Shown: positions 1-9,827, counted from the stretch's first letter. The stretch: DNA of 64,000 nucleotides from an uncultured Alphaproteobacteria bacterium (GCA_937988775.1 CALKHP010000058.1:1-64000), one strand, 5' to 3'. Notes: generated from the sequence alone by a model not told the origin. Translations and numbers: made by a program.

Positions 1-781
1 CGACCGCGTCGATCTCGTCGATGAAGATGATGCAGGGCGCGTTCTTCTTGGCCTGCTCGAACATGTCGCGCACGCGGCTCGCGCCGACGCCGACGAACAT
101 CTCGACGAAATCAGAACCGGAAATCGTGAAGAACGGCACATTGGCCTCGCCCGCGACGGCGCGCGCCGTCAAGGTCTTGCCGGTGCCGGGCGGGCCGACG
201 AGCAGCACGCCGCGCGGGATGCGCCCGCCGAGACGCTGGAATTTCTGCGGGTCGCGCAGGAACTCGACGATCTCCTGCAAATCTTCCTTGGCCTCGTCGA
301 TGCCCGCGACATCCTCGAACGTCACCCGGCCATGCGCTTCCGTCAGCAGCTTCGCCTTGGACTTGCCGAAGCCCATGGCGCGCCCTGCCCCGTTCTGCAT
401 CTGGCGCGACATGAAGATCCAGGCGCCGAAGATCAGGATGATCGGGAACCAGTTGAGCAGCAGCGTCATGAACCACGGCGTGTCCGAGGTCGGCGAGCGC
501 GCCGTGATCGAGATGCGCTTCTCGTGCAGCCGGTCGACCAGTTTCTGGTCGAAGGGCGCATAGGTCGCGAAGCTCTGGCCGTCATTCAGCGTGCCGGTAA
601 TGTCGTGCCCGGAGATCAGCACCGAGGTGACGCGGTTGTTCTCGACATCGGACAGGAACTGACTGTAGGGCACCTCGCGGGCATTGGAGCGCGCGCCCTG
701 GTTGTTGAACAGCGTGACAAGCGCCAGGACCAGCAGGAAAATGATCGTCCAAAGGGCGAAATTCCGAAAGTTCGGGTTCAT
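1..781 (-). CDS. ftsH: ATP-dependent zinc metalloprotease FtsH, N-terminal part (3' end outside window)
   Basis: This is the amino-terminal third of FtsH, the inner-membrane AAA+ protease that degrades misfolded membrane proteins and short-lived regulators. The reading frame starts MNPNFRNFALW, followed by a first membrane segment, a periplasmic domain, a second membrane segment ending near SRQMQNG, and an AAA domain with Walker A GPPGTGKT and Walker B FIDEID. The zinc-binding HEXXH part lies beyond base 1. The start at 781 matches family length; an in-frame ATG at 811 would add ten residues. It lies 139 bases downstream of tilS on the same strand, the usual tilS-ftsH order. Confidence 0.96.
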   Translation of the reverse strand, partial: MNPNFRNFALWTIIFLLVLALVTLFNNQGARSNAREVPYSQFLSDVENNRVTSVLISGHDITGTLNDGQSFATYAPFDQKLVDRLHEKRISITARSPTSDTPWFMTLLLNWFPIILIFGAWIFMSRQMQNGAGRAMGFGKSKAKLLTEAHGRVTFEDVAGIDEAKEDLQEIVEFLRDPQKFQRLGGRIPRGVLLVGPPGTGKTLTARAVAGEANVPFFTISGSDFVEMFVGVGASRVRDMFEQAKKNAPCIIFIDEIDAV

Positions 782-826
782 GCGCTCGCTATCCAAAGTG
801 TCCGCTGCCATCCACCGGACCGAGAC

Positions 827-848
827 CCTGCGGATATTTGTCCGCAGG
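827..848. repeat. Stem-loop in the tilS-ftsH intergenic region
   Basis: A perfect 8-base inverted repeat, CCTGCGGA / TCCGCAGG, with a 6-base loop sits between the tilS stop (921) and the ftsH start (781). There is no T-run on either side. It could be a weak attenuator or mRNA-stabilising structure in the ftsH leader rather than a true terminator. Confidence 0.5.
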
Positions 849-920
849 TGATGCGGACATTCATCCTCAATCTAGGGAGCCGGAGGCCGGATGCCAAGTT
901 GCATCGGTATTTTAGGTTTA

Positions 921-1982
921 TCACGAAGGCGATTTTTCCGCCGCTTCGGGCGCGCGGCCGCGCCGTCTTTCGGGCTCCCGGCCGAACACGATCTCGCCCT
1001 TGGCGACGGTGAACAGCGCGCCGCCGAAGCTCGCGCGCAGCCGGGCGCCGGGCGCCAGCGCGGCGATGCGGCGCTCGGCCGCTTCCGCGCGCTCAAGGCG
1101 CGGCTCGGCCGCCGCCTCGCCCGTCACCGCGCCGGCCGCGCGCAGCAGCAGGCGGATGCGGATTTCCTCCGGTTCGGCCAGGAAGCCGACCGTATCGATG
1201 GCGATCAGGCCGTGCCCAGTGCTGTGCATCAGCCGGCGCGCCGCCGCCTCGGCCTGATGCTCCAGCGCCTGTTCCGCCCGTTGCAGACGCTGCGCCACCG
1301 TTGCAAGCCGGTCGGCGGTCAATCCCTCGCCGGCCAGCGCCCGCATGATCGCGCGCACACGCACGCGACCGTAGCGGATATCCTGATTGCTCGGATCGGA
1401 GAAATACGGCCAGCCTTGCGCGCGGCACAGTTCGAGCAGCACGGCCTTGGGCACATCGAGCAGCGGCCGCACCAGGGCGACCTCGCCGATACGCCGCTCG
1501 GGCCGGATCGCGCCGAGGCCACGCAGGCCGCTGCCATGCACCAGGCGCTGCAACACGGTTTCGGCCTGATCGTCCAGCGTATGTGCGCTCATGACGCAGC
1601 CCGCGCCAAGGCGCCCGGCCTCGGCGAACAGCAGCCGGTAGCGCGCCTCGCGCGCCGCCGCCTGGATGCGGCTCGCCGGTTTCGGCCCGGTCCAGGCCAG
1701 CACATGCGCCGGAAGCCCGAGCAGGCGCGCCTGCTCGACCACCGCCTCGGCCTCGGCGCGCGCCTCGTCGCGCAAGCCGTGATCGACCGTCGCGACATGC
1801 AGCATCGCCGCCGTCACGCCGGCGGAAGCCGCCAGATGCATCATGGCCATCGAATCCGGGCCGCCTGAAACCGCGAGCACGATGGGGCGGCCGGCGGCAC
1901 GCTCCAGCCACGGCCGCAGCACGGCAAGCGGCCCGGCCTCGGGATCAGGCGTGGTGGTGGCCCCCGCGCTCGGGCTCAGCAC
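921..1982 (-). CDS. tilS: tRNA(Ile)-lysidine synthase TilS
   Basis: TilS attaches lysine to the wobble C34 of the CAU tRNA-Ile, switching its identity from Met to Ile; it is essential. The PP-loop motif SGGPDS is at about residues 39-44, followed by the DHGLR segment and the LDDQAETVL helix typical of the family. The chosen start is GTG at 1982, which overlaps the cpoB stop codon by seven bases (GTGCTGA) and gives 353 residues. The frame stays open upstream to 2072, but that stretch lies inside cpoB and has no family similarity. Only the start is uncertain. Confidence 0.93.
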   Translation of the reverse strand: MLSPSAGATTTPDPEAGPLAVLRPWLERAAGRPIVLAVSGGPDSMAMMHLAASAGVTAAMLHVATVDHGLRDEARAEAEAVVEQARLLGLPAHVLAWTGPKPASRIQAAAREARYRLLFAEAGRLGAGCVMSAHTLDDQAETVLQRLVHGSGLRGLGAIRPERRIGEVALVRPLLDVPKAVLLELCRAQGWPYFSDPSNQDIRYGRVRVRAIMRALAGEGLTADRLATVAQRLQRAEQALEHQAEAAARRLMHSTGHGLIAIDTVGFLAEPEEIRIRLLLRAAGAVTGEAAAEPRLERAEAAERRIAALAPGARLRASFGGALFTVAKGEIVFGREPERRRGRAPEAAEKSPS

Positions 1983-2920
1983 CGGCTCCGCTTCTGCTCC
2001 CGCTCGACGGCGCTCTTCAGCGCCGCACTCGATTTGGGATATTTGCGATTGATCTCGCCCAACGTGCCGCAAGCCTGCTTGTTTTCGCCAATGGCGCGCA
2101 ACGACATGGCGAGTTTCAGCAGCCCTTCCGGCGCGAGCGCCGATTGCGGATGCTGCGTCGAGAGGTTCAGATATTGCTCGGCCGCTTCCTGATAGCGCTG
2201 GCGCAGGAAAAACGTCTCGGCAAGGCCGAATTGCGCCTCCGGCACCAGCCGGTCGCGCGGATAGGTGCGCATGAATTCGCGATACTGGCCCTCGGCCAGC
2301 TCATAGTCGCCGCGCTGCAGGAAACCCTTGGCGAGGCTCAACTCGTCCTGTTGGCTGGCGACGCCGCTGGCCGGCAGCGAGGCCATTTGCGGCACGCCCG
2401 CGCCATGCGCCGCCTGGCCGAGCGGCAGCGGCTCGCCGGGTCCGCGCTGATGCATGCCCGGATCGTCGGCGATGAGGTCGCCGACCGTGCGCTCGCCGCG
2501 GCGCTCCGCCGCCGGCGGCAACGTGCCGGTCGCGCCAAGCTGCTGCGGCGCGCCCGGCGCCTGCGGCTGGGCGCTCGGGTCGAAAGCATCGCTGCGCTTG
2601 TTGCTGCCGGCCGCCGGTTTGGCGCCGCCCTTGCCGCCCTGCAGGTCCTGGAAGCGGAAATCGACATCCGCCTGCATGCGGCGCAACTGGTCCTCGAGCC
2701 GCTTGACCTGGTTGCGCGCCTCCTCGATCTGCCCGGTCAACTGGCGATTGGCCGCTTCCAGCCGATCGAGCCGGACCATGATCTCGCCCGCATCCTGGGC
2801 TTGCGCCGGCACGGCGGCGAACGCTGCGGGCACGGCCAGCGCGGCAATCAGGACGAGGGAACGAAGGCGCAGCAACATGGGCAATAATCGCAAGATCGGG
2901 GACAGGGAGGTATCTATCAT
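1976..2920 (-). CDS. cpoB: Tol-Pal system coordinator CpoB (YbgF)
   Basis: CpoB is a periplasmic protein that links Tol-Pal outer-membrane constriction with septal peptidoglycan synthesis. A signal peptide is visible (hydrophobic run ending AVPAQA, cleavage near residue 41). A coiled coil follows (RLDRLEAANRQLTGQIEE, then QVKRLEDQLRRMQ), then a low-complexity linker rich in Pro, Gly and Ala, then C-terminal TPRs (for example the stretch around GDYELAEGQYREFM). Start ATG 2920 gives 314 residues; ATG 2878 (MLLRLR) would give a more typical short signal peptide and cannot be excluded. A strong hairpin separates it from pal, so it probably has its own promoter. Confidence 0.93.
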   Translation of the reverse strand: MIDTSLSPILRLLPMLLRLRSLVLIAALAVPAAFAAVPAQAQDAGEIMVRLDRLEAANRQLTGQIEEARNQVKRLEDQLRRMQADVDFRFQDLQGGKGGAKPAAGSNKRSDAFDPSAQPQAPGAPQQLGATGTLPPAAERRGERTVGDLIADDPGMHQRGPGEPLPLGQAAHGAGVPQMASLPASGVASQQDELSLAKGFLQRGDYELAEGQYREFMRTYPRDRLVPEAQFGLAETFFLRQRYQEAAEQYLNLSTQHPQSALAPEGLLKLAMSLRAIGENKQACGTLGEINRKYPKSSAALKSAVEREQKRSRC

Positions 2921-2935
2921 GGCGCTAGCTTTCGG

Positions 2936-2948
2936 CCAAACTTGGGCG
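2936..2948 (-). promoter_or_regulatory. Shared 13-base element upstream of cpoB
   Basis: CGCCCAAGTTTGG on the minus strand lies 16 bases before the longer cpoB start. The identical 13-mer recurs at 7853-7865, upstream of tolQ, on the same strand. Both are upstream of Tol-Pal genes, which suggests a common regulatory site, but the function is inferred from repetition and placement only. Confidence 0.3.
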
Positions 2949-2996
2949 GGTTCGCAAGCAAAAACCGGCACTGGCGCGAAACCCCGCCAAAAGGAG

Positions 2997-3044
2997 AAGC
3001 CGGCGCCTGGTCTTCCGCGCATTGCGGAACCGAGGCGCCGGCTT
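2997..3044 (-). terminator. Hairpin terminator between pal and cpoB
   Basis: A perfect 12-base inverted repeat (AAGCCGGCGCCT / AGGCGCCGGCTT) encloses a second inner stem (TTCCGC / GCGGAA). On the minus strand it is followed by a pyrimidine run ending in TTTT. It lies 139 bases after the pal stop codon and 77 bases before the cpoB start, so it should end the tol-pal transcript. Confidence 0.75.
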
Positions 3045-3182
3045 TTGTCAGCCACAGAGCCGTGCCTGGCACAGCCGGGCCGTCCTGCCGCGCGCCCCAT
3101 GAAACGCATTGCGAAACCTGTCCGGAAACCCGCGTCGCGGATTTCCTGCGCCATAGAGGGACGAGCGGAAGCTTGGTCGGTC

Positions 3183-3692
3183 TCAGGAGCCAGGCGTGCC
3201 ACCGATATTGGTGACGGCGCGGCGGTTCTGCGACCAGCACGAGATGTCGTTGCACACCGCGACCGGCCGCTCCTTGCCGTAAGAGATCGTGCGCATGCGG
3301 TTGCCGGCGACGCCGCGCGCCGCCAGGTAGTTGCGCACCGTCTCGGCGCGGCGCGCGCCGAGCGCGAAGTTATATTCGCGCGTGCCGCGCTCGTCGGCAT
3401 TGCCTTCGATCACGAAACTGTAGCGCGGGTAGCGGTTGAGCCACTGGGCCTGCTTGTCGAGCGTGGCCTGGCCCTGCGCGGTCAAGCCGGTCTGGTCGGT
3501 CTCGAAGAACACGCGGTCGCCGACATTGACCACGAAATCCTGCACGCTGCCGGGCGTCGAGGCGCTGCCGGCGCCGCCGGCCAGGCTGCCGTCATCGGCG
3601 CCATTCTTGCTGGCGCAGGCGCCGACGGAGAGGGCCAGGAACGCCGCCAGGGCAAGCTTGCCGACACGAGGGGAAAGTACGGTAGGCATCAT
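3183..3692 (-). CDS. pal: Peptidoglycan-associated lipoprotein Pal
   Basis: Pal is an outer-membrane lipoprotein that binds peptidoglycan non-covalently and is recruited by TolB/TolA during cell division. The lipobox LSVGAC places the lipidated Cys at residue 26. The OmpA-like domain follows, with the GNADERGTREYNFALGARRA signature that contacts diaminopimelate. Start ATG 3692 has a GGAG upstream; the neighbouring ATG 3689 is the alternative. The product has 169 residues, close to the usual family length. A 235-base gap separates it from tolB. Confidence 0.96.
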   Translation of the reverse strand: MMPTVLSPRVGKLALAAFLALSVGACASKNGADDGSLAGGAGSASTPGSVQDFVVNVGDRVFFETDQTGLTAQGQATLDKQAQWLNRYPRYSFVIEGNADERGTREYNFALGARRAETVRNYLAARGVAGNRMRTISYGKERPVAVCNDISCWSQNRRAVTNIGGTPGS

Positions 3693-3927
3693 CGCGAGGG
3701 AACTCCAGACGTTCGAATATACCATGCGGCGCCACCGCGACTAACCGCGCATGGCTGCCATGAATGTGCTGTCAACCTAAACAGAACCTTGCCAAATCTT
3801 GTCGGAATGGCGGCATTGTGGCGGATGGTGAACAAATGCTTGCCGGCGCGCCCGGCCATGTTTCGGCCACGCGACGCCGGCGCGCCGTGACCTTACGGCC
3901 ACAGCGCGGCGCGCAAGCCACATGCGC
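3693..3927. other. tolB-pal intergenic region
   Basis: No gene is seen in these 235 bases. Two direct copies of GCCGGCGCGCC occur at 3842-3852 and 3876-3886; because each contains the self-complementary GGCGCGCC they could pair into a hairpin just after the tolB stop codon. A separate pal promoter is plausible here but no clear hexamers stand out. Confidence 0.4.
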
Positions 3928-5265
3928 TCAGCGCGTCTCGCTGAGCAGCGGGCCCCAGGCCGGATCGCTGGCGTAATTCGGCGTCGGCACCTGGACCTGC
4001 ACCCGGCCGGTAATATCGACCATGAACAGTTTCGGGCCGCCCTGGCCGCCGGGATCGCGGAAGAACATCAGGTAGCGCCCGTTCGGCGCCCAGGTCGGGC
4101 CTTCGTTATGGAAGCCCTCGGTCAGGATGCGCTCGCCCGAGCCGTCCGGCTTCATGATGCCGATGCCGAAACTGCCGCCCTTCTGGCGCGTGAAGGCGAT
4201 GTAATCGCCCTTCGGCGACCACACCGGCGTCGAATAGCGCCCCTCGCCGAACGAGATGCGCTGCGCGCTGCCACCGCCCGCCGGCATGAGGTAGAGCTGC
4301 TGCGTGCCGCCGCGATCGCTCTCGAACACGATCTGGCTGCCATCGGGCGAATAGCTCGGCGAGGTGTCGATCGCCGCCGTGGTCGTCAGCCGCGTCATCG
4401 AGCGCGATTGCAGGTCCATGGCGTAGAGATTGGCGTTGCCGTTCTGCTCGAGGCTCATGATGATGCGGCGTCCGTCCGGCGAGAAGCGCGGCGAGAAGCT
4501 CATGTTGGGGAAGTTGCCGACGACCTCGCGCGAGCCGCGCGACACGTCGAGCAGATAGACCTTCGGGTCGCCGCCGCTCAGCGGAAAGCCCATATAGGTG
4601 ATTTCCTGGCTGTTGGGCGAGAAGCGCGGCGTCACCACCAGCATGTCGGAGCCCGACAGCGCTTTGAAGTTGGCGCCGTCCTGATCCATGATCGCCAGGC
4701 GCTTGCGGCGATGCTTGGCCGGCCCGCTTTCGTCGATGAACACCACGCGGCTGTCAAAGAAGCCCTTCTCGCCGGTGATGCGGCTGTAGACCGCATCCGA
4801 GATCAGATGCGCCACGCGGCGCCAGCTCGCCGGATCGGTCGAATATTGCTGGCCGACGAGCTGCTGGTTGGCGAACACGTCGAACAGCCGGAACTCGGCC
4901 TTGAGCCGGCCGCCATCATTGGAAACCCGGCACGTGACCAGCGCCTGCGCGCCGCGCGCCTTCCAGGCGTCGAATTGCGGCGGCACGTCGAAATTGCTGA
5001 TGCGCTCGGGAAACTGCTCCTTCGGCAGCGGCTGGAACAGGCCGGAGCGGCTGAGATTATTGGTGATCACGCTGGCGACGGGCGTCGCCTGCCCCTCGTT
5101 GACGCAATCGGTGATCGCGATCGGCATCGGCTGGAAATTGCCGCCGCTGAGGTTGATATTCAGTTCGGCATGCGCGGCCGTGGAGAGAGCCACGAACAGC
5201 ATGGCGCCAAGCGCCGATGAGACTGAATATTGTTGAAGAAAAGCGGGCATCTTGAAATGATTCAT
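3928..5265 (-). CDS. tolB: Tol-Pal system beta-propeller protein TolB
   Basis: TolB is a periplasmic protein that bridges the inner-membrane TolQRA motor and Pal. A signal peptide (LFVALSTAAHA, cleavage near residue 34) precedes the N-terminal domain with the ITDC segment, and then six WD40-like blades, seen as repeated SPDG / SPKGDYIAF-type motifs. The length of 445 residues is typical. Its ATG overlaps the tolA stop codon (ATGA), implying translational coupling. Confidence 0.97.
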   Translation of the reverse strand: MNHFKMPAFLQQYSVSSALGAMLFVALSTAAHAELNINLSGGNFQPMPIAITDCVNEGQATPVASVITNNLSRSGLFQPLPKEQFPERISNFDVPPQFDAWKARGAQALVTCRVSNDGGRLKAEFRLFDVFANQQLVGQQYSTDPASWRRVAHLISDAVYSRITGEKGFFDSRVVFIDESGPAKHRRKRLAIMDQDGANFKALSGSDMLVVTPRFSPNSQEITYMGFPLSGGDPKVYLLDVSRGSREVVGNFPNMSFSPRFSPDGRRIIMSLEQNGNANLYAMDLQSRSMTRLTTTAAIDTSPSYSPDGSQIVFESDRGGTQQLYLMPAGGGSAQRISFGEGRYSTPVWSPKGDYIAFTRQKGGSFGIGIMKPDGSGERILTEGFHNEGPTWAPNGRYLMFFRDPGGQGGPKLFMVDITGRVQVQVPTPNYASDPAWGPLLSETR

Positions 5266-6569
5266 AGAAGGTCACTCGGGTCCAGGCGCACGTTGATGTT
5301 CTTCCAGTCATCGAAATACTGGGCATATTTGGCAGGAATACGATAGGGCGAGCACTGCCTGATGGCGCGCATGCCGCTTTCGGCGACCGCCCTGAAATTC
5401 GGCTCGCCGGAAGAGTTGGTCAGGCGCGGCGCCGCCACCAGTTCGCCATTGGCGGCCAGTTCGATATGCACCACCGGCTTGACGCTCGGCGCCGAGGTCA
5501 CGGTCAGGTTCCAGCAGCGCCGGATCTGGTCGCCGATCATGCCGACCAGCGCCTCGCGATCCGACGGCGACAGCTTCGCGCCTGTGGCGGTGCGCGTGCC
5601 GAGGCTCGGCGTGCGGCTGACCTGGGCTCCCGTCGAGCCCGACGAGGTCGGCCGCTCATGCGAGGCCATCAGCTTGTTGCGGATGGCGTTCGGATCGAAG
5701 GCCGGCGCCTTCTCGGCCGCTTCCTGGCGCTTCTTGTCCTCGGCCGCCTTCTTGGCGGCGGCAACCGCCTTCGCCTTGGCTTCGGCCTCCTTCTTGCGCT
5801 GCTCGGCGAGCTTCTCGGCCTTCAGCTTCGCCTCATGCTCGGCCTTGGCCTCTGCGGCGGCGATCTTGTCGGCGAGCTGCTTCTTCTGCTCGGCGAGCTT
5901 GCGCGCCTCTTCCTTGCGCGCCTCGTCGGCCTTCTTCTGCTCGGCCGCCTTCTGGTCGGCGAGCTTCTGCGCCTCCTCGGCCTTCTTCTGATCGGCGAGC
6001 TTGCGGGCCTCCTCGGCCTTCTTGGCCTGATCCTTCTTCTGCTGCTCGCGGATGATCTCGGCCTCGCGCTTGTCGTCGGGCTCGTCCTGCGCGGCGGCAA
6101 CCGCGCTCGCGGCCTTGACCGGCTTCGAAGGCGGCGTCGGGATCGGTGGCTGCGAGGCCTCCTTCGGAGGCTCCTTCGCTGCCTCCTGGCGCGCCGGCGG
6201 CGTCGGGATCGGCGGCTGGGCGGCCTGCGGCGGCTCGGCCGCGGCCGGATCGTCCTTGACGGTCTCTTCCTGCTTGGTCGGCGGCTTGATCGAGGCGGTG
6301 TCGGTCTTTTCCTGGCCCGGATCGTTCTCCTTGCGCAGGTCCGCCACCTTGTCGACCTGTTCGGGCGTGTTCGGCAGCACCTTCTCGGCCTTCTTGCTGC
6401 CGCGCGTCATCTCGGACACGTCGCTGACCACCTCGACCGGAATCGCCTCATTCGCCGCATCGAATGGCGGCGGAGACGAAAAGGCAAACAGCCCCCACAG
6501 CACCGCAACCAGATGCAGCGCGATGGAGAGCGGGAAGCCCGGCTCCTTCCAGTCGATCCGTTTCAGCAC
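5262..6569 (-). CDS. tolA: Cell envelope protein TolA
   Basis: TolA is the periplasm-spanning arm of the Tol motor. One N-terminal membrane segment (IALHLVAVLWGLFAF) is followed by a long extended region: a Pro-rich part with two PPIPTPP units, then a Lys/Glu/Ala-rich helix with many KKAEEARKLADQ-type repeats. The C-terminal TolB/colicin-type domain starts around the LVGMIGDQIRRCWN segment. The 435-residue length and low-complexity core are normal. It starts 6 bases after tolR. Confidence 0.95.
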   Translation of the reverse strand: MLKRIDWKEPGFPLSIALHLVAVLWGLFAFSSPPPFDAANEAIPVEVVSDVSEMTRGSKKAEKVLPNTPEQVDKVADLRKENDPGQEKTDTASIKPPTKQEETVKDDPAAAEPPQAAQPPIPTPPARQEAAKEPPKEASQPPIPTPPSKPVKAASAVAAAQDEPDDKREAEIIREQQKKDQAKKAEEARKLADQKKAEEAQKLADQKAAEQKKADEARKEEARKLAEQKKQLADKIAAAEAKAEHEAKLKAEKLAEQRKKEAEAKAKAVAAAKKAAEDKKRQEAAEKAPAFDPNAIRNKLMASHERPTSSGSTGAQVSRTPSLGTRTATGAKLSPSDREALVGMIGDQIRRCWNLTVTSAPSVKPVVHIELAANGELVAAPRLTNSSGEPNFRAVAESGMRAIRQCSPYRIPAKYAQYFDDWKNINVRLDPSDLL

Positions 6570-6575
6570 CGGCGG

Positions 6576-7019
6576 TTACTTCCTTTCCGGCTCCGTGATC
6601 AGCGCGATCTTCTTGAACCCGGCCTGGGTCAGCACGCCCATCACCTCGGCCACCGCGCCGTATTGCGCCTGCTTGGCGCCGCGCACATAGATGCGCTCGT
6701 CGGTGCCCTGCTTGGCGCTGCCGTTCAGCGCCGCGACGAGATCGGCCACCGCCACCGGCTTGTCCTGCAGGAACACGCCGCCATGATCGTCGATCGACAC
6801 CGTCAGCGGCTTCTGGTCGACATTGAGCGCGCCCGCCTTGGTCTGCGGCAGGTCGAGCGGCACGCCGGCCGTCAACAGCGGCGCCGCCACCATGAAGATG
6901 ATCAGCAACACCAGCATGACGTCGATGAACGGCGTCATGTTGATCTCGACCAGCAGGGCTGCCTGCCGGCCGCGCCGCCGGCCGCCGCCGCCCGATGATC
7001 CGCCCGAACCCATGCCCAT
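6576..7019 (-). CDS. tolR: Tol-Pal system proton channel subunit TolR
   Basis: TolR (ExbD family) is a single-pass inner-membrane protein that forms the proton channel with TolQ. A Gly/Arg-rich cytoplasmic start precedes the signature EINMTPFIDVMLVLLIIFMV, which contains the key channel Asp (FIDV). A periplasmic domain follows. It has 147 residues, lies 9 bases after tolQ and 6 bases before tolA in one operon. Confidence 0.97.
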   Translation of the reverse strand: MGMGSGGSSGGGGRRRGRQAALLVEINMTPFIDVMLVLLIIFMVAAPLLTAGVPLDLPQTKAGALNVDQKPLTVSIDDHGGVFLQDKPVAVADLVAALNGSAKQGTDERIYVRGAKQAQYGAVAEVMGVLTQAGFKKIALITEPERK

Positions 7020-7028
7020 GGCCGGGCC

Positions 7029-7736
<708 letters not shown>

Positions 7737-7981
7737 CGCGTTCAGGCCTTCCGGAGTTGACTGGTGCGGACCGCAACCAGGGCCTCTTGCGAAATCCGTG
7801 TTGCGGGATTTTGAGAAATCCGCGCGCCCCCGCATTTCACAAGTGAATCTGACCAAACTTGGGCGCAAAAACCACGAAACCGGGAAGCCGGTCGCGCGCC
7901 TTGCATCAGTTCAGTTAATCCGCCGTCAGCGTTAACGTCCCGTTACTGCCGCATAGTTCTGGCGGCAAGAGCCCTGATGCC
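7737..7981. promoter_or_regulatory. ybgC-tolQ intergenic region with the 13-base shared element
   Basis: No gene is found here. It probably carries the tolQRAB promoter. CGCCCAAGTTTGG (minus strand, 7853-7865) is identical to the element upstream of cpoB. Two GTTAA-type sequences lie near 7913 and 7931. No unambiguous sigma-70 hexamer pair could be picked by eye. Confidence 0.35.
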
Positions 7982-8401
7982 TCAAAGACCTGCGGCTTTT
8001 TCGAACGCCTCGTGCATCCACGGCGCCATCCTGACTGGCCGGCCCGCCGCCAGATGCGCGATATCGACCGAAGCGGTGAGCAGGATATCGCCGTCGCGCA
8101 GGATGACCTGCTCCAGCGTCACCGAGGCGCCGCGCAACTGGCCGAGCCGCGTCTCGACGGTGATGAGGTCGTCCATCAGCGCCGGGCGCTTCCACGAAAT
8201 CCGCATGCCGGCGACGACGAAATGCGTCGTGCCGCCTTCGGCATCGAACATGGCGCGCTGGTCCATGCCAAGCTCGCGGATCAGTTCGGTGCGGGCGCGC
8301 TCGAGGAATTTCAGGTAGTTGGCGTGGTAGACATAGCCCGAGAAATCCGTGTCCTCGTAATAGACCCGGACTGGGAAAACATGCACGCCGCCCTCGATCA
8401 C
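7982..8401 (-). CDS. ybgC: Tol-Pal-associated acyl-CoA thioesterase YbgC
   Basis: This is a hotdog-fold thioesterase of the 4-hydroxybenzoyl-CoA thioesterase family that heads tol-pal clusters; related enzymes act on short-chain or phospholipid-derived acyl-CoA/ACP. The catalytic signature YYEDTDFSGYVYHANYLKF is near the N-terminus, with the active Asp in EDTD. The product has 139 residues. The start is GTG 8401, overlapping the TGA of the upstream Nudix gene (GTGA), so the two are translationally coupled. Confidence 0.94.
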   Translation of the reverse strand: MIEGGVHVFPVRVYYEDTDFSGYVYHANYLKFLERARTELIRELGMDQRAMFDAEGGTTHFVVAGMRISWKRPALMDDLITVETRLGQLRGASVTLEQVILRDGDILLTASVDIAHLAAGRPVRMAPWMHEAFEKAAGL

Positions 8402-8790
8402 GCGACGCTCCCGGCCAGCGGCAGCACATGGTCGCGCGTCAGCGGCGCCAGCGCCAGCACGATCGGCGCGGCAGGATCGAGCCAGGCAATCTCGGCGATT
8501 TCAGCGGCAGGCGAAACCTCGCCCGCCAGCGCGACGCGATACAGCGTCGCATGCAGGCGCTCGCCGGGCTCGTTGGCGGCCTCCGCCTCGAATACGCCGA
8601 TACGATCGAGGGAGCCCGGCACGATGGCGCAGCCAAGCTCCTCGGCCAGTTCGCGCCGCAGCGCCGCCGTCTCGCTCTCGCCTGGTTCGATCTTGCCGCC
8701 TGGCTGCATGAAAGCCACTGTATCGCGTTTTCGCACCAGCAGGACGTGTCCATCGGCACGCACGACCAGGGCTGCGACAATTGTGATCAT
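8398..8790 (-). CDS. Nudix hydrolase
   Basis: This is a small Nudix-family pyrophosphohydrolase. The Nudix box reads GKIEPGESETAALRRELAEELG at residues about 32-53, with the REXXEEXG core intact, so it should be catalytically competent. The substrate cannot be told from sequence; MutT-like nucleotide clean-up is one option. It starts on an ATGA overlap with ruvB and ends on a GTGA overlap with ybgC, so it bridges the recombination and tol gene blocks. Confidence 0.93.
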   Translation of the reverse strand: MITIVAALVVRADGHVLLVRKRDTVAFMQPGGKIEPGESETAALRRELAEELGCAIVPGSLDRIGVFEAEAANEPGERLHATLYRVALAGEVSPAAEIAEIAWLDPAAPIVLALAPLTRDHVLPLAGSVA

Positions 8791-9827
8791 GCCTCGTCTT
8801 CGCCGCCGAACAGGCCGAACTGCGCCGGATCGCGGCGCGGCTCCGGCAGGCCGAGATGCTTGAACGCATGCCCTGTGAGAATGCGGCCGCGCGGCGTGCG
8901 CTGGATGAAACCCTGCTGGAGCAGGAACGGCTCGATGATCTCCTCGATGGCATCGCGCGGCTCCGACAGCGAGGCGGCGATCGTCTCGATGCCGACCGGG
9001 CCGCCGCCGAATTTCTCGGCCACCGTGGTCAGGTAACGCCGGTCCATCACGTCGAGGCCGATAGCGTCGACATCGAGCAGCAGCAGCGCCTTGTCGGCCA
9101 CCGCGCGGGTGACTTTTTCCGCGTCATCGACGATGGCGAAGTCGCGCACCCGCCGGAGCAGCCGCCCGGCAATGCGCGGCGTGCCGCGCGAACGGCGCGC
9201 GATCTCGTTGGCGCCATCCTCGCTCATGCCGATGCCGAGCACGCGCGCGCCACGCCGCACGATCTGCTCGAGTTCCTCGACCGTGTAGAAGCTGAGCCGG
9301 ATCGGGATGCCGAACCGGTCGCGCAGCGGCGTCGTCAGCAGGCCCTGCCGGGTCGTGGCGCCGACCAGCGTGAATTTCGGCAGGTCGATCTTCACCGAGC
9401 GCGCCGCCGGCCCCTCGCCGATGATCAGGTCGAGCTGGAAATCCTCCATCGCCGGATAGAGGATTTCTTCGACCGCCGGGTTGAGCCGGTGGATCTCGTC
9501 GATGAACAGCACGTCGCGTTCTTCGAGATTGGTCAGTTGCGCCGCGAGATCGCCGGCCTTGGCGATCACCGGCCCCGAGGTCGAACGGAAGTTGACGCCG
9601 AGTTCGCGCGCCACGATCTGGGCGAGCGTCGTCTTGCCGAGGCCGGGCGGCCCGACGAACAGCACATGGTCGAGCGCATCGCCGCGCGTCTTGGCGGCCT
9701 GGATGAACACGCGCAGATTGGCCTGCGCCTGCGCCTGGCCGATGAATTCGCCGAGCGCCAGCGGCCGGATGTTCTGATCGGCATCATCCTCGCGCTTTTC
9801 GCCGGAAATCAGCCGGGAGGCGTTCAA
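8787..9827 (-). CDS. ruvB: Holliday junction branch migration helicase RuvB
   Basis: RuvB is the hexameric AAA+ motor that drives Holliday junction branch migration with RuvA. Walker A GPPGLGKTT, Walker B LFIDEIHRL, sensor 1 VGATTR and the C-terminal winged-helix RTPRGR segment are all visible. The start is TTG 9827, which overlaps the stop of the upstream GNAT gene (TTGA) and has GGAG just before it; this gives 346 residues, normal for RuvB. No ATG of suitable position exists. Confidence 0.96.
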   Translation of the reverse strand: MNASRLISGEKREDDADQNIRPLALGEFIGQAQAQANLRVFIQAAKTRGDALDHVLFVGPPGLGKTTLAQIVARELGVNFRSTSGPVIAKAGDLAAQLTNLEERDVLFIDEIHRLNPAVEEILYPAMEDFQLDLIIGEGPAARSVKIDLPKFTLVGATTRQGLLTTPLRDRFGIPIRLSFYTVEELEQIVRRGARVLGIGMSEDGANEIARRSRGTPRIAGRLLRRVRDFAIVDDAEKVTRAVADKALLLLDVDAIGLDVMDRRYLTTVAEKFGGGPVGIETIAASLSEPRDAIEEIIEPFLLQQGFIQRTPRGRILTGHAFKHLGLPEPRRDPAQFGLFGGEDEA